Of a stretch of DNA of 64,000 bases, positions 21,504 through 33,304 are shown piece by piece; position 1 is the stretch's first letter; each line of letters opens with the position of its first letter. The DNA lies in contig RXOD01003797.1 in NCBI GenBank assembly GCA_005223375.1, positions 1 to 64,000 on the forward strand, read 5' to 3'. Source of the DNA: Amoebophrya sp. AT5.2 (lineage: Eukaryota > Sar > Dinophyceae > Syndiniales > Amoebophryaceae). The notes under the pieces are model-generated. The model was not told the DNA's origin. It saw nothing but the letters and a program-made list of their open reading frames with translations, and ran no database searches. Position numbers and translations under genes: made by a program.

Positions 21504-24500
21504 ATGCAAAGTATGGAGGGCGTCGCATGTCACCAGCCGGTACAGAGTAAGCCGCAGTCTGGTGTCGTTGTTGAAGCCAGCAGGTCGCGACGGAAGTTCG
21601 CACCGTGGCTCACCCCTTACGGCAGGCCTCTTCGACGGCGACCGGAAAGTGGGAACGCATATTTCCAGCAGCCGCAGTCCTCCTCGGATGACAGACTTTT
21701 TCTTCGCGAGCTGTTTGACGCGATATCGAGTGGCGACGAGAAGGACAATCCATTCCGCATTCGCCTGGCTGCGTTCGATCTCTTCCATGGGCATGTAATT
21801 CAGGGACCGCTTAACGATGTCTTCTTTTCTTCTTCATCATCTTCATCATCTTCATCATCTTCTGGGACTGGGATTTCGATTCTGTTTCACGCGAAGGAGT
21901 ATCCAGTCGAGTACTCGTCCGGGTGTGTGCTGCTTCCTGTCGGCCACAAGGATGCGGGAGGCGACCAAGACCCCAGGCTTGGATCGGACCTATCCATCGG
22001 AGATTCGGACTTCTCGAAACGAAACTTTCTGTACTCACCCCAATTGGATGAGTCCCGGGTCTTCCTCATCGACGTGAAACACCCAGGCTTCGTAGGAGCA
22101 GGAGGTGCAGGCGGCCGCGTGCAAAAAGGAGACGACCACGCCGTCCGCGAAGAAGTGGAAGTGGGATGCGTCAAGAAACAGGCTGTGGATCTGCTTGCGG
22201 AAGGCGTAGCCGGTTCGCAGTTTTGCTCTGTTGACGAGCGCAAAGTAGGGCCGCACCAGCTTGGAGTGGTGAACTTGGTTCTGACGAAGAAAAACAACCA
22301 CGGCGCGAAGGATGGCGATGCTTCTGGAGCACCAACGTTCGTCGTTGAGAGTGTCGTCTTCGCGGCACAAACTTGCGAAGCGGCGTCGGGTCGCGCGTCT
22401 GGAGTAGCCACTGGAAAGCCGCTCACAGCATCACAACTCCAGCAACGGAGCAATGATGATGAAACCGGCAAACGCGACCAGGCTACTACAGAGGGCGACA
22501 TTGACAAGAAGGCAGTAGGAGTAGTAGTGCCAGGCCGTAGATTGGTTTCTGACGCCGATTTCGCTGAGTTCGTGGCGCAAACTGATGTCCGGCAGCGGTT
22601 GCCAACCCTCCAGGAACGAGCACTGAGACTGCAGATGACTGCTCTGTTGCCGCGCATCTTCGCTTATGGAGATCACAACCGAAACGGGGACGAGCCATCG
22701 GTCGTGGCGCAGGTTCGCAAGCTGCAAGCCAGCACGGAAGCCGTTCTTGGCGGCGCATCGAGCCACGGAAAGACGTGCCTCGAGACCACAATCGCCAAGG
22801 ACGCGCATTTTCCGAGGAATCTGTACCGCAGCGTGGACGTCGTGCGCTGCGTCTTCGTCGCGAGTTTGAAGCACGCGTGGCGGTGCGTGCTGCGGGAAGA
22901 CGCTCAACATCAAGCTGAAGCTGGTTCCGCGCAGGCAATCGGTGATGTGAAGTCGCCAGCAACTGCGTCGACTGTTTTCAGTTTCGCAGGCGCTTCGAGC
23001 AGCTCCTCGTCGTCGGCTTCGTCGACCAGTGGCCGCGGTGAAAAGGGAAGCAGTGGCAGCCCTCGAGCCTCTCCGGTAGCGAGCTCTTCATCCACCGCGC
23101 GAGGGCCCCCTCCACCTTCGACGTTCCGTGATCTTCCGGGACCGGACGAAGAGGACTTGAAAAGTTGGGTGTCTCAGTCCATGAACGGCTGTCGCATCGA
23201 TCTCCTCCTCCGCATCTCCTCCGCACAATATCGGCGTCCGGGGGACGACGCAATCCGTTGCTGCTGCGGGGAAATCCGAATGGCGATCGCGCACCGCGCA
23301 TTGGACTACAGCGACTGGCTGTGTAACGACGCGCGCCTTGGGCTGTTGGTGGCGGAAGCACTTTCAGCAGATGTGAATGTGGTTGAAAACGGCGCCGGTG
23401 GAGGGGGGCTGCGAAGTAGAGATTGGCTCGAGGCTTGTTTTGCGAAACTAGTCGAAGAAATTGGAGGGGGTGCGAGCGCGACCACTCCTGCAGCAGCGCT
23501 GTCTGTGCCGAATCCAACGTCACGAGACGGTGAACAGCATGTAGACACCAACATCCTGAAGAGGTGCTCGCTGATTGCGCGGTTTGCAGACGTCTTTGCG
23601 GACAAGGAGAGAGTCGAGCGGGTGCTGGCTGTCTTGGTTCATGATCTGGGGAAAGAACAGCAGGATTCCTTCTACCACCCTCTCTCCGCCGACACCAAAG
23701 CCCGGCTCAAAAGCATTGTTGACTCCGCACAGCGCGAGTTTGCATTGAAGAGTGAGCAGCGCTTCATGCGGCAAGTGCGCCGTAATCGCGCGAATTGCTG
23801 CGACCAGCATGCGCAAAGAAGCGCCATTATGTACGGAGAGGCCGAGGAAGGGGGTGGTCAAAACATTCCGTCGGTAAGCGAAAATGGAGTCGTGAATGCG
23901 TCCTCGCGCTCATCATCCAACACCACTGGTGTGCCGTGGCCAACCGGCGTCGCGCAACTTCAAACTATCCAAGAGGCACCGCGAAGAACTACACAGCATT
24001 CGTACGAGAAAGACGACGGTGCGTGGTGCATCCTCGTGGGTGGCGAGTTTGGCGGAACGATGCACTCGGACCGCCTTCGCACGCGGCCTGGGAAGTACCT
24101 CGGCGGCCACTGCAGTCTGCAGAACGTCGGTCGTGTTTACGAAAGCCTCCAGCCCTACTTCGGCAAGGACCGCATAATCGTGATCACGCAGCTGCAAGAG
24201 ACCCTCGACTGGCTCGAACAGGTGACCTCGTCCATCGAGCAATGCAAGGCGTTGACCGGAAAAGAAGGAATCGAGTTCTTCAACACGATGCAGCGACGTC
24301 GACGGGAAACGCTGAGGGACTGCGCGGCGTTGCTGGAAAACGGGGGCGCAGACTATGACTTCGAGGACGTAAACGTGTGGACGTTGTTAAACGTGCTGCG
24401 GGGCGCGAACTCGGGGTTGTTGAGCAGAGCCAATAGCTCCTCGTCGGCTGAATGCGAGCGCGAGGATGCTGGAGCTGGGATTGGGAAGCAGGGGGACGAC

Positions 24501-26099
24501 CGCGCATCTCCAGCATCACCAGAACGATCCGGGGCTCGAAATTACCAGCGCGAGCAAAAGAAGAAGAAGATCCTGCCGCCCAGGCCGAAGTCTGTGTTGG
24601 TGCTCATCAACACGCACGGAAACGCGCACCCAGCCGTGCAAGGCGACGAAGCATCTTGGGACGAGTGGTACTGCCATTTTCCCTACCCGACGCCGCCCCA
24701 CGTGGACCACATTTACTCCGTCGCCGCGACGCAGGGCTACGTGGACGAAGAGGGTGGCTGCACCTCTGCGCGCGATTCAGACGCGGCCTCGCCGTTGTCG
24801 ACGCCGCGGGGGGGAGCGGGGGGTGTGTCGGTCGTGTCGCCACGAGTCCTGGGCTCGGAGAGGGGCCTCACCGCTACGCCAGGTAGCAGCAAAGGGGGAG
24901 CTGTGGAATTCGTGCTGACAGGCGACACAGAGGATAGCTGCATGCTGGCAAAAACTCCCGGGGGCTCGCCAACGGCCGGGCCGGATGAGCAAGAAAGTGC
25001 AGCTGCACCAGGAGGAGCTGCCGGCTTGACGACCCCAAACGCATTTTCGCCGCCGCTGCGTCGTTGCTCCACGGCGTCCAGTGGCTCCAACCTTTCTCTT
25101 TCGGCGAGTTGTACCTCGTCACAAGCAAAGAGGTCCGGAGTAAAGCAGAAGCACCAGAGCGCCGAAAACAGAGCCGTCGATTGGGGCGCTCCCAAGTACC
25201 GGTTCCGGTTGTACTCGCAGCAGCTTTTCCAAGCTTTCCACGACCTCACCGCGCGCTCGCCGACGACGCAGATCGTGACGCTGTACCAGTTTTGTCTTTC
25301 GGGCGGGTTCGCGAACTTTTTCACGCTGAAGAGCTACCAGAAGTATTTCGACACGCTCTCCTGGCCGGTCTTCGTGATGGTCACCTCCGGCCAGTACGAG
25401 CCGGCGCTCGGCACTTTCGCGTCGCTTTACGTGGACCAGCTCGTGCGGCACCTCGAGTTCCACAAACGGCACATGCTGCGGCCCTCGTCGGGCGCAGGGG
25501 GAACAACTACGCTGCGAGAGCTCTTTGAAGAAGTGAAGGCACAGTACGATGCGGAGCACGAGTTCGTGTCTACAACTTCTCGGGAAAGCGAGGAGGGGGC
25601 GGTAGACCTCGACAGAGCCGAGCAGGAGGTCGAGCAGGACGACCCTGTGCTCTCTCGCTTGCAGGCGGCGTCGTCGAAAGCGGAGCTGGCACTCACCAGG
25701 ACGCGCTCGAAGCGCCGCCGCGAGGAAGCGGAAGTAGAGAGTGCACACGTGCTGGAGCACTGCGCGATCGACCAAGCGACGGGTGCGATCGCGGGTCCGC
25801 GCTCCAAGCTGGTGAAGAATCCGCTGTCCGTTGGAACCTTGAGCTGCCACGCAGGCATGAGCCTTCCCACGCTCTCCATGGATGATGTTCCCATCTCCTC
25901 ACTGATAAACGTCTTCGAAAGCTTCTCCTCGTCAAGAGCACGCGACGAGCTGCACGCTGGAGACGGTTCTGCAGCATCCTCCTCGGATGATATCTTCCTC
26001 GCATCTACTTCCCCTGCGTGCGAGCCTGAAACTGAAGCAACTTCTCCTGCGCTTCTCGGTGGCCAGGGCCACGAGGCAGGAAGCACGAGCAAACTATGA
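21504..26099 (+). CDS. Large protein with caspase/legumain-like (clan CD) peptidase fold
   Basis: A single exon of 1,531 codons; ATG context GAAGATGC. The first 830 residues are mixed, with Ser-rich linkers (a Ser run at 21831-21862 comes from a TTCATC repeat) and helical blocks. From about residue 840 the pattern is that of a clan CD peptidase. Strand 1 is WCILVGGEFGG. NVGRVYESLQPYFGKDRIIV gives helix 1 and strand 2. VLVLINTHGN carries a candidate catalytic His1038 followed by Gly. IVTLYQFCLSGGF carries a candidate catalytic Cys1264 in a C-x-S-G context, and WPVFVMVTSGQYEPA follows, like the next strand with a substrate-pocket Ser. About 120 disordered residues separate the His and Cys blocks. 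The order and spacing of His-Gly and Cys-Ser-Gly support a cysteine peptidase, closer to C13/C14 than to metacaspases. Activity and substrate are unproven. Confidence 0.6.
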   Translation: MQSMEGVACHQPVQSKPQSGVVVEASRSRRKFAPWLTPYGRPLRRRPESGNAYFQQPQSSSDDRLFLRELFDAISSGDEKDNPFRIRLAAFDLFHGHVIQGPLNDVFFSSSSSSSSSSSSGTGISILFHAKEYPVEYSSGCVLLPVGHKDAGGDQDPRLGSDLSIGDSDFSKRNFLYSPQLDESRVFLIDVKHPGFVGAGGAGGRVQKGDDHAVREEVEVGCVKKQAVDLLAEGVAGSQFCSVDERKVGPHQLGVVNLVLTKKNNHGAKDGDASGAPTFVVESVVFAAQTCEAASGRASGVATGKPLTASQLQQRSNDDETGKRDQATTEGDIDKKAVGVVVPGRRLVSDADFAEFVAQTDVRQRLPTLQERALRLQMTALLPRIFAYGDHNRNGDEPSVVAQVRKLQASTEAVLGGASSHGKTCLETTIAKDAHFPRNLYRSVDVVRCVFVASLKHAWRCVLREDAQHQAEAGSAQAIGDVKSPATASTVFSFAGASSSSSSSASSTSGRGEKGSSGSPRASPVASSSSTARGPPPPSTFRDLPGPDEEDLKSWVSQSMNGCRIDLLLRISSAQYRRPGDDAIRCCCGEIRMAIAHRALDYSDWLCNDARLGLLVAEALSADVNVVENGAGGGGLRSRDWLEACFAKLVEEIGGGASATTPAAALSVPNPTSRDGEQHVDTNILKRCSLIARFADVFADKERVERVLAVLVHDLGKEQQDSFYHPLSADTKARLKSIVDSAQREFALKSEQRFMRQVRRNRANCCDQHAQRSAIMYGEAEEGGGQNIPSVSENGVVNASSRSSSNTTGVPWPTGVAQLQTIQEAPRRTTQHSYEKDDGAWCILVGGEFGGTMHSDRLRTRPGKYLGGHCSLQNVGRVYESLQPYFGKDRIIVITQLQETLDWLEQVTSSIEQCKALTGKEGIEFFNTMQRRRRETLRDCAALLENGGADYDFEDVNVWTLLNVLRGANSGLLSRANSSSSAECEREDAGAGIGKQGDDRASPASPERSGARNYQREQKKKKILPPRPKSVLVLINTHGNAHPAVQGDEASWDEWYCHFPYPTPPHVDHIYSVAATQGYVDEEGGCTSARDSDAASPLSTPRGGAGGVSVVSPRVLGSERGLTATPGSSKGGAVEFVLTGDTEDSCMLAKTPGGSPTAGPDEQESAAAPGGAAGLTTPNAFSPPLRRCSTASSGSNLSLSASCTSSQAKRSGVKQKHQSAENRAVDWGAPKYRFRLYSQQLFQAFHDLTARSPTTQIVTLYQFCLSGGFANFFTLKSYQKYFDTLSWPVFVMVTSGQYEPALGTFASLYVDQLVRHLEFHKRHMLRPSSGAGGTTTLRELFEEVKAQYDAEHEFVSTTSRESEEGAVDLDRAEQEVEQDDPVLSRLQAASSKAELALTRTRSKRRREEAEVESAHVLEHCAIDQATGAIAGPRSKLVKNPLSVGTLSCHAGMSLPTLSMDDVPISSLINVFESFSSSRARDELHAGDGSAASSSDDIFLASTSPACEPETEATSPALLGGQGHEAGSTSKL

Positions 26100-27233
26100 C
26101 TGAAAGTGCATAACCAGAAGGATCGGCTTCCTTCGATACTGAACCGCCCGAAAAACCGAAATCACACGTCATCATAGCTGAACTTGTGCTGATTTTGCAT
26201 CTGCAGCGTCCTTGTCAGCTGACCGTCGCTGATGAGAAAGATAGAAGACACTGACACGGAGTGAAAAGGTGTAAGCATCGAGCTTACTTAGCAGCTCTTC
26301 TCCGAGCGGATGCGGATAGCGTCACTTCTATCACAAGTGTGTTTGTAAGTTGCCACTTCGTAGTTTCATCTGTGTTTCTTCATATTTATACACAGTGTCA
26401 GGAGGGGCCGCCCAGTTTCGGTAGCTCAGACACTCGCTCGTGAAGACGCGCTGCACTGAAAGATCCTCTTCTTCTTGGCATCGACTCAGCGTGACTACTC
26501 AGATTGATGAATTACCAGCTCCTAAAGTAATGCGAAGAATCTACCGCGTTGACAGGAGATCTTATCTCACGGCATCGATCCATCCATCGTAACAACTGCT
26601 TGTTCATCTGCCGGAGTTCGTTGCCGATCATGGTCGATCATGGTCGCGATTTCTTGGTGGAGTTTGTGTCTGTCCACGACAGCGCGGGCACGCGACAATA
26701 AAAATATGTTTGAATTTCTTCCTGTTTCTCCTCAATATGCTCGTAAAACAAAACAGCGCAGGGAGCAGATCTGTATCTATACGCTTACGCATACGCAGCG
26801 CGCACCTACGTACTATGTAAGAAAGTACATGGCTACGGCTAGCATCTGCGAGTTGTGTTACTAGTGTGGCCTTTTGCTTTCCTCGCCCGCGGCAGGGAGG
26901 CTTCAATCTCCTTGCGTTTGATGCGAGAACCACGGCGGGCGCTCTTCGAAATGATGTCCGTTTTGGGTGGTCACTGACAGTTCCAGTTGACGCCTACCTG
27001 AATTTCTTCAAAACCGTTTAAAAAGCACAGGACCTCACAAAGGTTATACTTATCTGCACCCAAGCCATGTCGAAGACTAAGTCTCCGACAACTATCGTCG
27101 TGGAACTTGTTGGAGCATTTTTGTGCATCCTGCATGTAGATTGCTCTACTACTCCCTGTTCCAGTTCACGTAGCCGCTTCGGCTTCCGCTGAACTTGCTG
27201 AAGTTGCAGGGCGACATGCGCTGATAGCAGAAG
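26100..27233. other. Intergenic, no gene seen
   Basis: A 1.1-kb gap with AT-rich patches and only short frames on both strands. GATCATGGTCGATCATGGTCGC near 26630 is a small tandem duplication. It contains the 3' region of the protease-like gene and the 5' region of the Arg-rich gene. Confidence 0.45.
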
Positions 27234-30200
27234 ATGCGGGATCAACATCAGCACATCAATTACCACCACGGTCCTCCTCCTCCTCGCGGTGGCCGCGGCG
27301 AGTACGGGGGAGAGCGAGAACGGGACCCGCACCATCCTCAACCTCCAGGAGCGCAATCCAGGCGCGCAGGTGGACCAGGACCACCAGCACCAGACCGCGA
27401 AAACAGGTACAGGTACGATGTTGAAGATTACGACGTACGACCTGCACCTCCACCGCCAAATCGCGGAGTTCCTTCGGCTGGTAGGGGAGGAGGGCATCCA
27501 CGGGACCGCCAGCACCCCCGCGATAATATAAATCGCCGCGAAGTAGAACCCGGAGACGACTATTTTGACGAGCGCGACTACGACGATCATTTGTACCACG
27601 ACGATCACGACCTTCGGCGGGATCATTTGCCGCCGGCGCACGACCGAGAGCCTCTACCGTACTACGAGCGCGAGCGGGACTACGAACGCGAGCGGGACTA
27701 CGAACGCGAGCAGCCTGCCCGAGGTCCGCTGATGTTGAGAGGAGGTGATGCAGCTCCTCCATCCCGCCGCGAGCAGCACGGGGGTTCGGCCGCTTCCAAG
27801 GCGCGCGTCGGCGGTGACCAGCAGCACCAGAACCCGCAAAAGCTAGGCGGGGGTGGATCGTCGAAGCGCGACGAACTGCGCGGTGGGCGTGTAGTAGAAC
27901 CCGCAAAAGGAGCAGCTAGGCGTGGGCGCGGCGACCAGCAGCGCGATGGAGAGCCCCGGGGGGAGAACGGTGGATCGAAGTTTTGGCTGGTGACGCCGCT
28001 GCAGGTTGGATTCTCGCAGGGTCGCATCGCGCCGCAGTTCCAGGACGGCAGGGAGATTGAGTATGACGGAACCAGGTCTAGGTGGTAAGTGAACAACTGG
28101 TATCAGTAGAAGCATTGTATGTCTATGAATGTTGTAAAAAAAAATGGCAATGGGCGGTGCACCACGTGAGGAGCAATTGCCTTCGGTGGCGAGTGCGTTA
28201 ACAAGGCCCCGCTGTGGGTGGTAGGAGGAGGCGGGTTCCTCGCTCGCACGGCGTTGGGATATGAGCCCTTGGGAGGGAGAGGAAGGTCAAGGTTGGAAGG
28301 AAGCACTGAGCCCTGCTTCCGCTACAGCTACTGCTACGACCGCGGTGGGGATGATCGTAGAAGAGAAACGCAGAGCAAAAAGGGGCGCGTAGCAGGCTGG
28401 TGATCTATTCTTGTCAGCTGTAGGCTGCAGAGGTGGCAGGTCTCCCGATTGCGGATGGCTGCTTTTATTCTGCTCCTAGCTACTTCTTTTACGGCGAATC
28501 TCTGTCTTACTCTTCCCAGGACACAGCCAAAGCCAAAGGGGAGCCCGAAGATCCCCCCAACAAAAATTTTTTATACCACAACCACTTCCTACTTGTGTAC
28601 TAGTACTTCTTACAACCTGGCCCCACCATATTGAGAAGGCGATGTCGCAGATACGGCTGGTGGCGAACAAAAATTACTACCTCCTGGAACACCCATTCCC
28701 TGTGATCGATATCGTGCGCTGGAGAGCAAAGCGACGGAAAGAAAAACCTGGTATTTATTATTGAAGCTAGTTCTTGTAGTTCGAGTTCGTTTGTGGTGTC
28801 TGTATGGGTATCTTTGCGCAAGACGAAATGGACGCGGTGAAGCACCATGATTTTTAGTTTCATCCGGATGCATGATCACCATCACGACTACGAAGTATGA
28901 TAAGATCAACATTCAGATTCATACCACTACCAATCCTGGTAAATCTTCACATGATCGAGATCGCAGTCGCATTCATATCTATATGATTCACCTTCACGGA
29001 ACTGGAAGAAGATTTTACATTTACGATTTTGCTGATGTTCGATCGTTGGCTCACAGATAAAGCCTCTGCCGACAAGGACAAGGCGGACTCGACGGATGCG
29101 GCGACCAAGGACGCTGCCACGAGCAATGGAGTTTCCGGCGATGACTCGGGCGAACAGCCCGTCCACTTTGAGTCCGTCTGGAAACGAAAAGAGCTCGAGG
29201 AGCAGCTCGGGGAGGAGCGTTGGTTTTCTTTCGACAACCGACGGCTGTACTGCTTGCAGCAGTTTTGCGTGGACCGCGTCGTAGAAATGCGGAAGCGGGT
29301 GCAGAACGCGACGAAGGAAGCGCGGCAGGCAACAGTCGCGTTGGAACAGGCCATGACATCGTACAACGCCAAGGTGGTAGCAGCATCTTCAGCTGCGGAG
29401 AACGCTACTCCAGGAGAAGGAGCTGGTGCTAGTACTACTTCCGTACCGCTGGCGGTGCCGCCAGCCCCTCCTGCGCAGCACAGCTACATTATGTCGGGCA
29501 AGAAGGGGCCCGGCGGTGTGCCCGTGATGAAAGGAGGCACATCAGTACCTACATCCTCTTCCTCGCCGCCCGTGGGCGGCGGGAAAGGACGAGCTGGGGG
29601 GGTTTCTGCGGAGCAAGCCGATTCGGCCTCTACGAGCGCGTCTACTGTCGTGGACCTCACGCTTCCCTTACCGTTACCCTCCGCGGTCTCCTCCGCGATC
29701 TCTTCCGCCGCCGCCAACCTGAAGCTGCTGGCGGAGGCGAGAAAGCAGGCGCACGAGGTGCTCCAGGCCGAGCTTGCTCTAATGAAACCGATCTACATCT
29801 TGTGCCGTGAGAAGCAGCGCATCTCGAAGGAAATCCGGAAATTTCGGACCGAAAACGACGGCGACGCGGTCCGCATCGGGCACCACACGGACGCGTGTCG
29901 AGAAATCTGGGACTGGCGCGTGGGGCGCGTGTGCGAATACGAGCAGTGGGACCGCTTGTTGAGACCCACACCGGATCTGCCGCGTATTTTTTCTCAGACT
30001 CATCATGTTACCATTTTTAACCTGGTTTACCGATGCGATCATGATGCATTGTCGTCGTGTAGTGACTCATTGTTCTCATATTTTTGCTCACTCTTTCAGT
30101 TTCAACGACCTCGACCGTCACGTACACGTCGTACGTCACCACCGCCCTATGCTCATCCCATTCGATATCGAACTACTACTACAGCGAGTCCGATTACGCC

Positions 30201-30725
30201 GGAGCTGCTGGTTCAGATACTGCAGCAATGCAGCGGTCCCGACGTCTTGCTGAAGATGCGAGCGGCATATCAGTAAGGCCTAAAGCAGGGGAGAACGATT
30301 TTTTGGAAATGCTAAGTTTTTCAAGGCTCTGGCCCACGATCCAAACCTTTTTCTCGTTCTTAAACGACCTCGTGCGTGAAGCGACGTCGATCAATTTTTT
30401 GTCATTTACGGATCTTGTGATTTACGTCATCTCATCGATCTACGATTTCGGCGATTGGATTTCTAATGCTTGCGGGCTCTTGCATTTGAACCGTAGAACG
30501 TTTTTTGTGTTAGTCACTGCTACACATCATCACGAGCGCGGTGGCACGCTGTTGGCTTTCGTGTCACATCTTCTTCTTCTTCACTGGACAATATCAAGCG
30601 ATAAACGACATCGACATGGACGAGAGGATACCCATGGAGAAGGAGAACGATACGCTGTTTTCCTTTTCCGAGTATTATACGAATGCATGCATGTGAACGT
30701 GAAGACGACCATGTTCTGTAGATGA
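27234..30725 (+). CDS. Arg-rich protein with a DNRRLY-type domain split over exons
   Basis: Exon 1 (27234-28084) encodes an Arg/Gly/Pro/His-rich region with a tandem YERERD repeat (27660-27713). It ends in LQVGFSQGRIAPQFQDGREI before GTAAGT. An exon ending at 28750 encodes IRLVANKNYYLLEHPFPVID. Exon 3 (29057-29983) joins it in phase 1 and contains RWFSFDNRRLYCLQQF, then Ala/Ser-rich linkers and a helical region. Exon 4 starts at 30100. The series FSQ-x-x-I-x-x-x-F-x-DGR, then I-x-V, then DNRRLY is the order of a poorly characterised domain common in protists. The join from exon 1 to exon 2 does not close at a canonical AG, and the 3' end is uncertain: a stop at 30725, or a last exon from about 30599 (INDIDMDERIPMEKEND...). 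RNA or nucleic-acid binding is plausible from the RGG-like N-terminus but unproven. Confidence 0.5.
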
Positions 30726-31508
30726 AGTGAGCCACAATAAATGCGCGCTCTCTCATCTTCATCTCTCTCTCTCCCGGAAAAAGAAAGACGCAATCTATCA
30801 AACAATGACACGACGGCTAAAGACCGACAATCACAATTGCAATTCACTACAACCACCTGTAAACTGGAATCAACCTCCAAGCCGGCCAAGCCTGCATGAG
30901 GTGTCACGAAAAAAACGAACCTCGGTTTCGCTGTCGTCTGCGTGTGCAGGACCAGGATCAAGGAAGCAGGGATCAGAAGGATCATACCGCTCAGATCGCG
31001 ACTGTCTGCTTGCTTGTTTGCAGTAGTATGTTTCTGTTTGTAGCGGCCGGGGCCGATTCTGATTCATTGAAGTTATAGTTACGTCTTAAGTGTCCGTGTC
31101 GCTCGGTGAACGTGAAATCGCAATTACCGGCGGACTGCTACTGCATCAATGCGACTGAGCATACTAGGAGGTACGTGGCGTTTGCCGAACGTGACGAGAT
31201 CGAGAATTACCATGCATACTAATTTCGAGAGCGGAACCGGATCTGACTCTGACTAGGGCCCTAGCTACCCCTAGCCCTAGTACGGTAAAGAATCTTGAGA
31301 AAACGGAAAACGCTAACGCAGTACATAGCATACGTAGAAAGAAGATACGCTTCAATATCCGAAGGACGACCGCAGCGCAACCTCTTATGATTTGCCAGCA
31401 CCTCTTCTTCTTGCATTTTTCTCGTAGTGTCCGACTTGCTTTCGTTTCATAGCAGCTCATACTAAACTGACTCATTGCCTGTGCAGCAAGAACCGAAGTG
31501 AAAGTCAG
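30726..31508. other. Intergenic, no gene seen
   Basis: A 780-bp gap. CTAGGGCCCTAG at about 31256 is a perfect 12-bp palindrome followed by CCCTAGCCCTAG. TGCCTGTGCAG just before 31495 looks like a 3' splice acceptor upstream of the next ATG and may belong to a 5' UTR intron or a trans-splicing site. Confidence 0.4.
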
Positions 31509-33304
31509 ATGGTCTCGCCTGACACGCGTTCGTCTACCGCCCCTCCCGAAGGCTCGCCGTCGATCGAGGGTGCCAATCGTTTCCTGGACGACCTCAAGGT
31601 CGTCGATTTCCAGGAAACGGACGCTCCCAAGATCTTTTCCAAGTCGCTGAAGGACACCGGATTTGCTGTGCTGACAAACCACCCGGTGGATGTCGACTTG
31701 ATCGAAGAAGTGTACCAAGAGTGGCGCGATTTTCTCTCCTGGCTGCACGAGGAGAAAGACCGCGTGGTCGAAGCAGGAGGTGGAGGTGCGGGGGCAGCTA
31801 CCGATAACGAGAGCATCGCGAGTACAGCAGGTGACAACACTCCGACGACGGCGCCGCCCGGCCGAGATTCATTGGATCATGGGGGCGGCACCAGCTGCGC
31901 TGCGCCGGGCAAGCACTACGGAAAGATGTTCGCCGCTCCCTGTGCGGCAACGAAAGAGCTGATGAAGGACGAAAAGCTCCCGTATCTCCGGGACATGAGG
32001 ACGCAAGACGGGTACTTCCCGGTGAAGCTCGCGGAATCGGCCAAGGGCCAGACCGTGCGCGACATCAAGCACTACTATCAGTGCTACTTTCCGTGGGGGA
32101 GATACCCGAAGGAAGTCTCGAACAGAGCGAAGAAACTCTTCGAGCAAATGATCGCCTTGGGTATTGCTCTTGCTACTTGATTCAGAATTTATACAGGTAA
32201 CTAGTACTCTGACCACATTCTGATCGATGTTTCTGCTGCTGGTGGACAAAGATTGGTGGACTTACTTTCTTAAGTAAGTTAGTCTTAGTTGTACCTGTGT
32301 ATCGGATATCGCCAGTGCACTGAGCTGCTGGATCGTTTCAGCGCTGGCGATGCGCGAATGCGCATATTTATATTACGATAGGATTCGTAAAGAATGGTGA
32401 GTAATGTGCTTGCGGACGTGCGAGGCCGAATAAATGGCTGAAATGAAATCGTGTAGCACTCATGCATTATGCACTTGTTGCACAACGACCGGGTACTTAC
32501 GAACTAGTACAACACAGGCCGCGTGTTGCTCGAGTGGATCGACGAGCATATGGACCCCAAGGTGCGCGAGCATCTGTCCTCCAAGGGCATCGGCAAGCTC
32601 ACGGATGAGCTCTCGGTGGAACAGACCATGCTGCGGATCCTGCACTACCCAGCGTATGAATCCAACGACTTCGAGCCCGGTGCGGTGCGTGCGGCGGCAC
32701 ACGAGGACATCAACCTGATCACGGTGCTGCCGGCTGGGTCCGCCCGCGGACTGCAGGTCCAGAGCAACCAGAGCGGGGAGTGGTAGACCTAGACTCTACA
32801 TCAACATTTATTCGGCTCCTTTTATTTTTACATAGATATCGCCTTCTCCACCATCTCCACTTCTTTGCGTTCTTCGTTCAGAAATGCGTAGACAAACATG
32901 ATCGGCTACATGCTGCGGCATCAAAATAATGTATGACAGGAGGAGATCTGCCGAAATGAGGGGCCCATGTGACCCTCCCTCATCTCGATCTCACGAAGAC
33001 GCCGCCGGCCAACATACATGTCAATCGATGATCTACTGCCGCACCCATGAAAATGAAACCCTTCACTAGGTACGAGGTTCCTTGCGTGAAGGGCAGCATT
33101 GTGATCAACATCGGCGACATGCTGCAGGAGATGACCAACCGTGAGTACATCGCGACGACTCACCGCGTCCTCAAACTCGAGGAGGGCGAACGCATGTCGA
33201 CGCCCTGCTTCGTGCACGCGAAACCCAAAACCTACATCTCCGACAAGTACCCGACGGCCCACGACTTCCTCATGCAGAGGCTAAGGGAGCTGGGCGTGCT
33301 CTGA
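31509..33304 (+). CDS. 2-oxoglutarate/Fe(II)-dependent oxygenase, isopenicillin-N-synthase type
   Basis: Three exons (31509-32160, 32518-32782, 33070-33304) join in phases 1 and 2 at GT-AG sites to give 383 residues, close to the family norm. The N-terminal part has the usual strand and helix set: LKVVDFQ, KDTGFAVLTNHPVD and later GYFPVK. The iron ligands are visible: His279 and Asp281 in AAHEDINLITVL (exon 2) and His337 in ATTHRVLK (exon 3). The 2-oxoglutarate-binding Arg347-x-Ser349 is in ERMSTPCF. VINIGDMLQEMTN is the conserved strand between them. A roughly 50-residue Gly/Ser/Thr insertion (VVEAGGGGAG...) lies in the N-terminal domain. Relatives oxidise diverse small molecules such as gibberellins, flavonoids and beta-lactam precursors; the substrate here cannot be read from sequence. 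Confidence 0.85.

Noticed and set aside
31256..31285. CCCTAGCCCTAG as telomere-like repeat
   Set aside because: Only two units beside a chance palindrome; no array.
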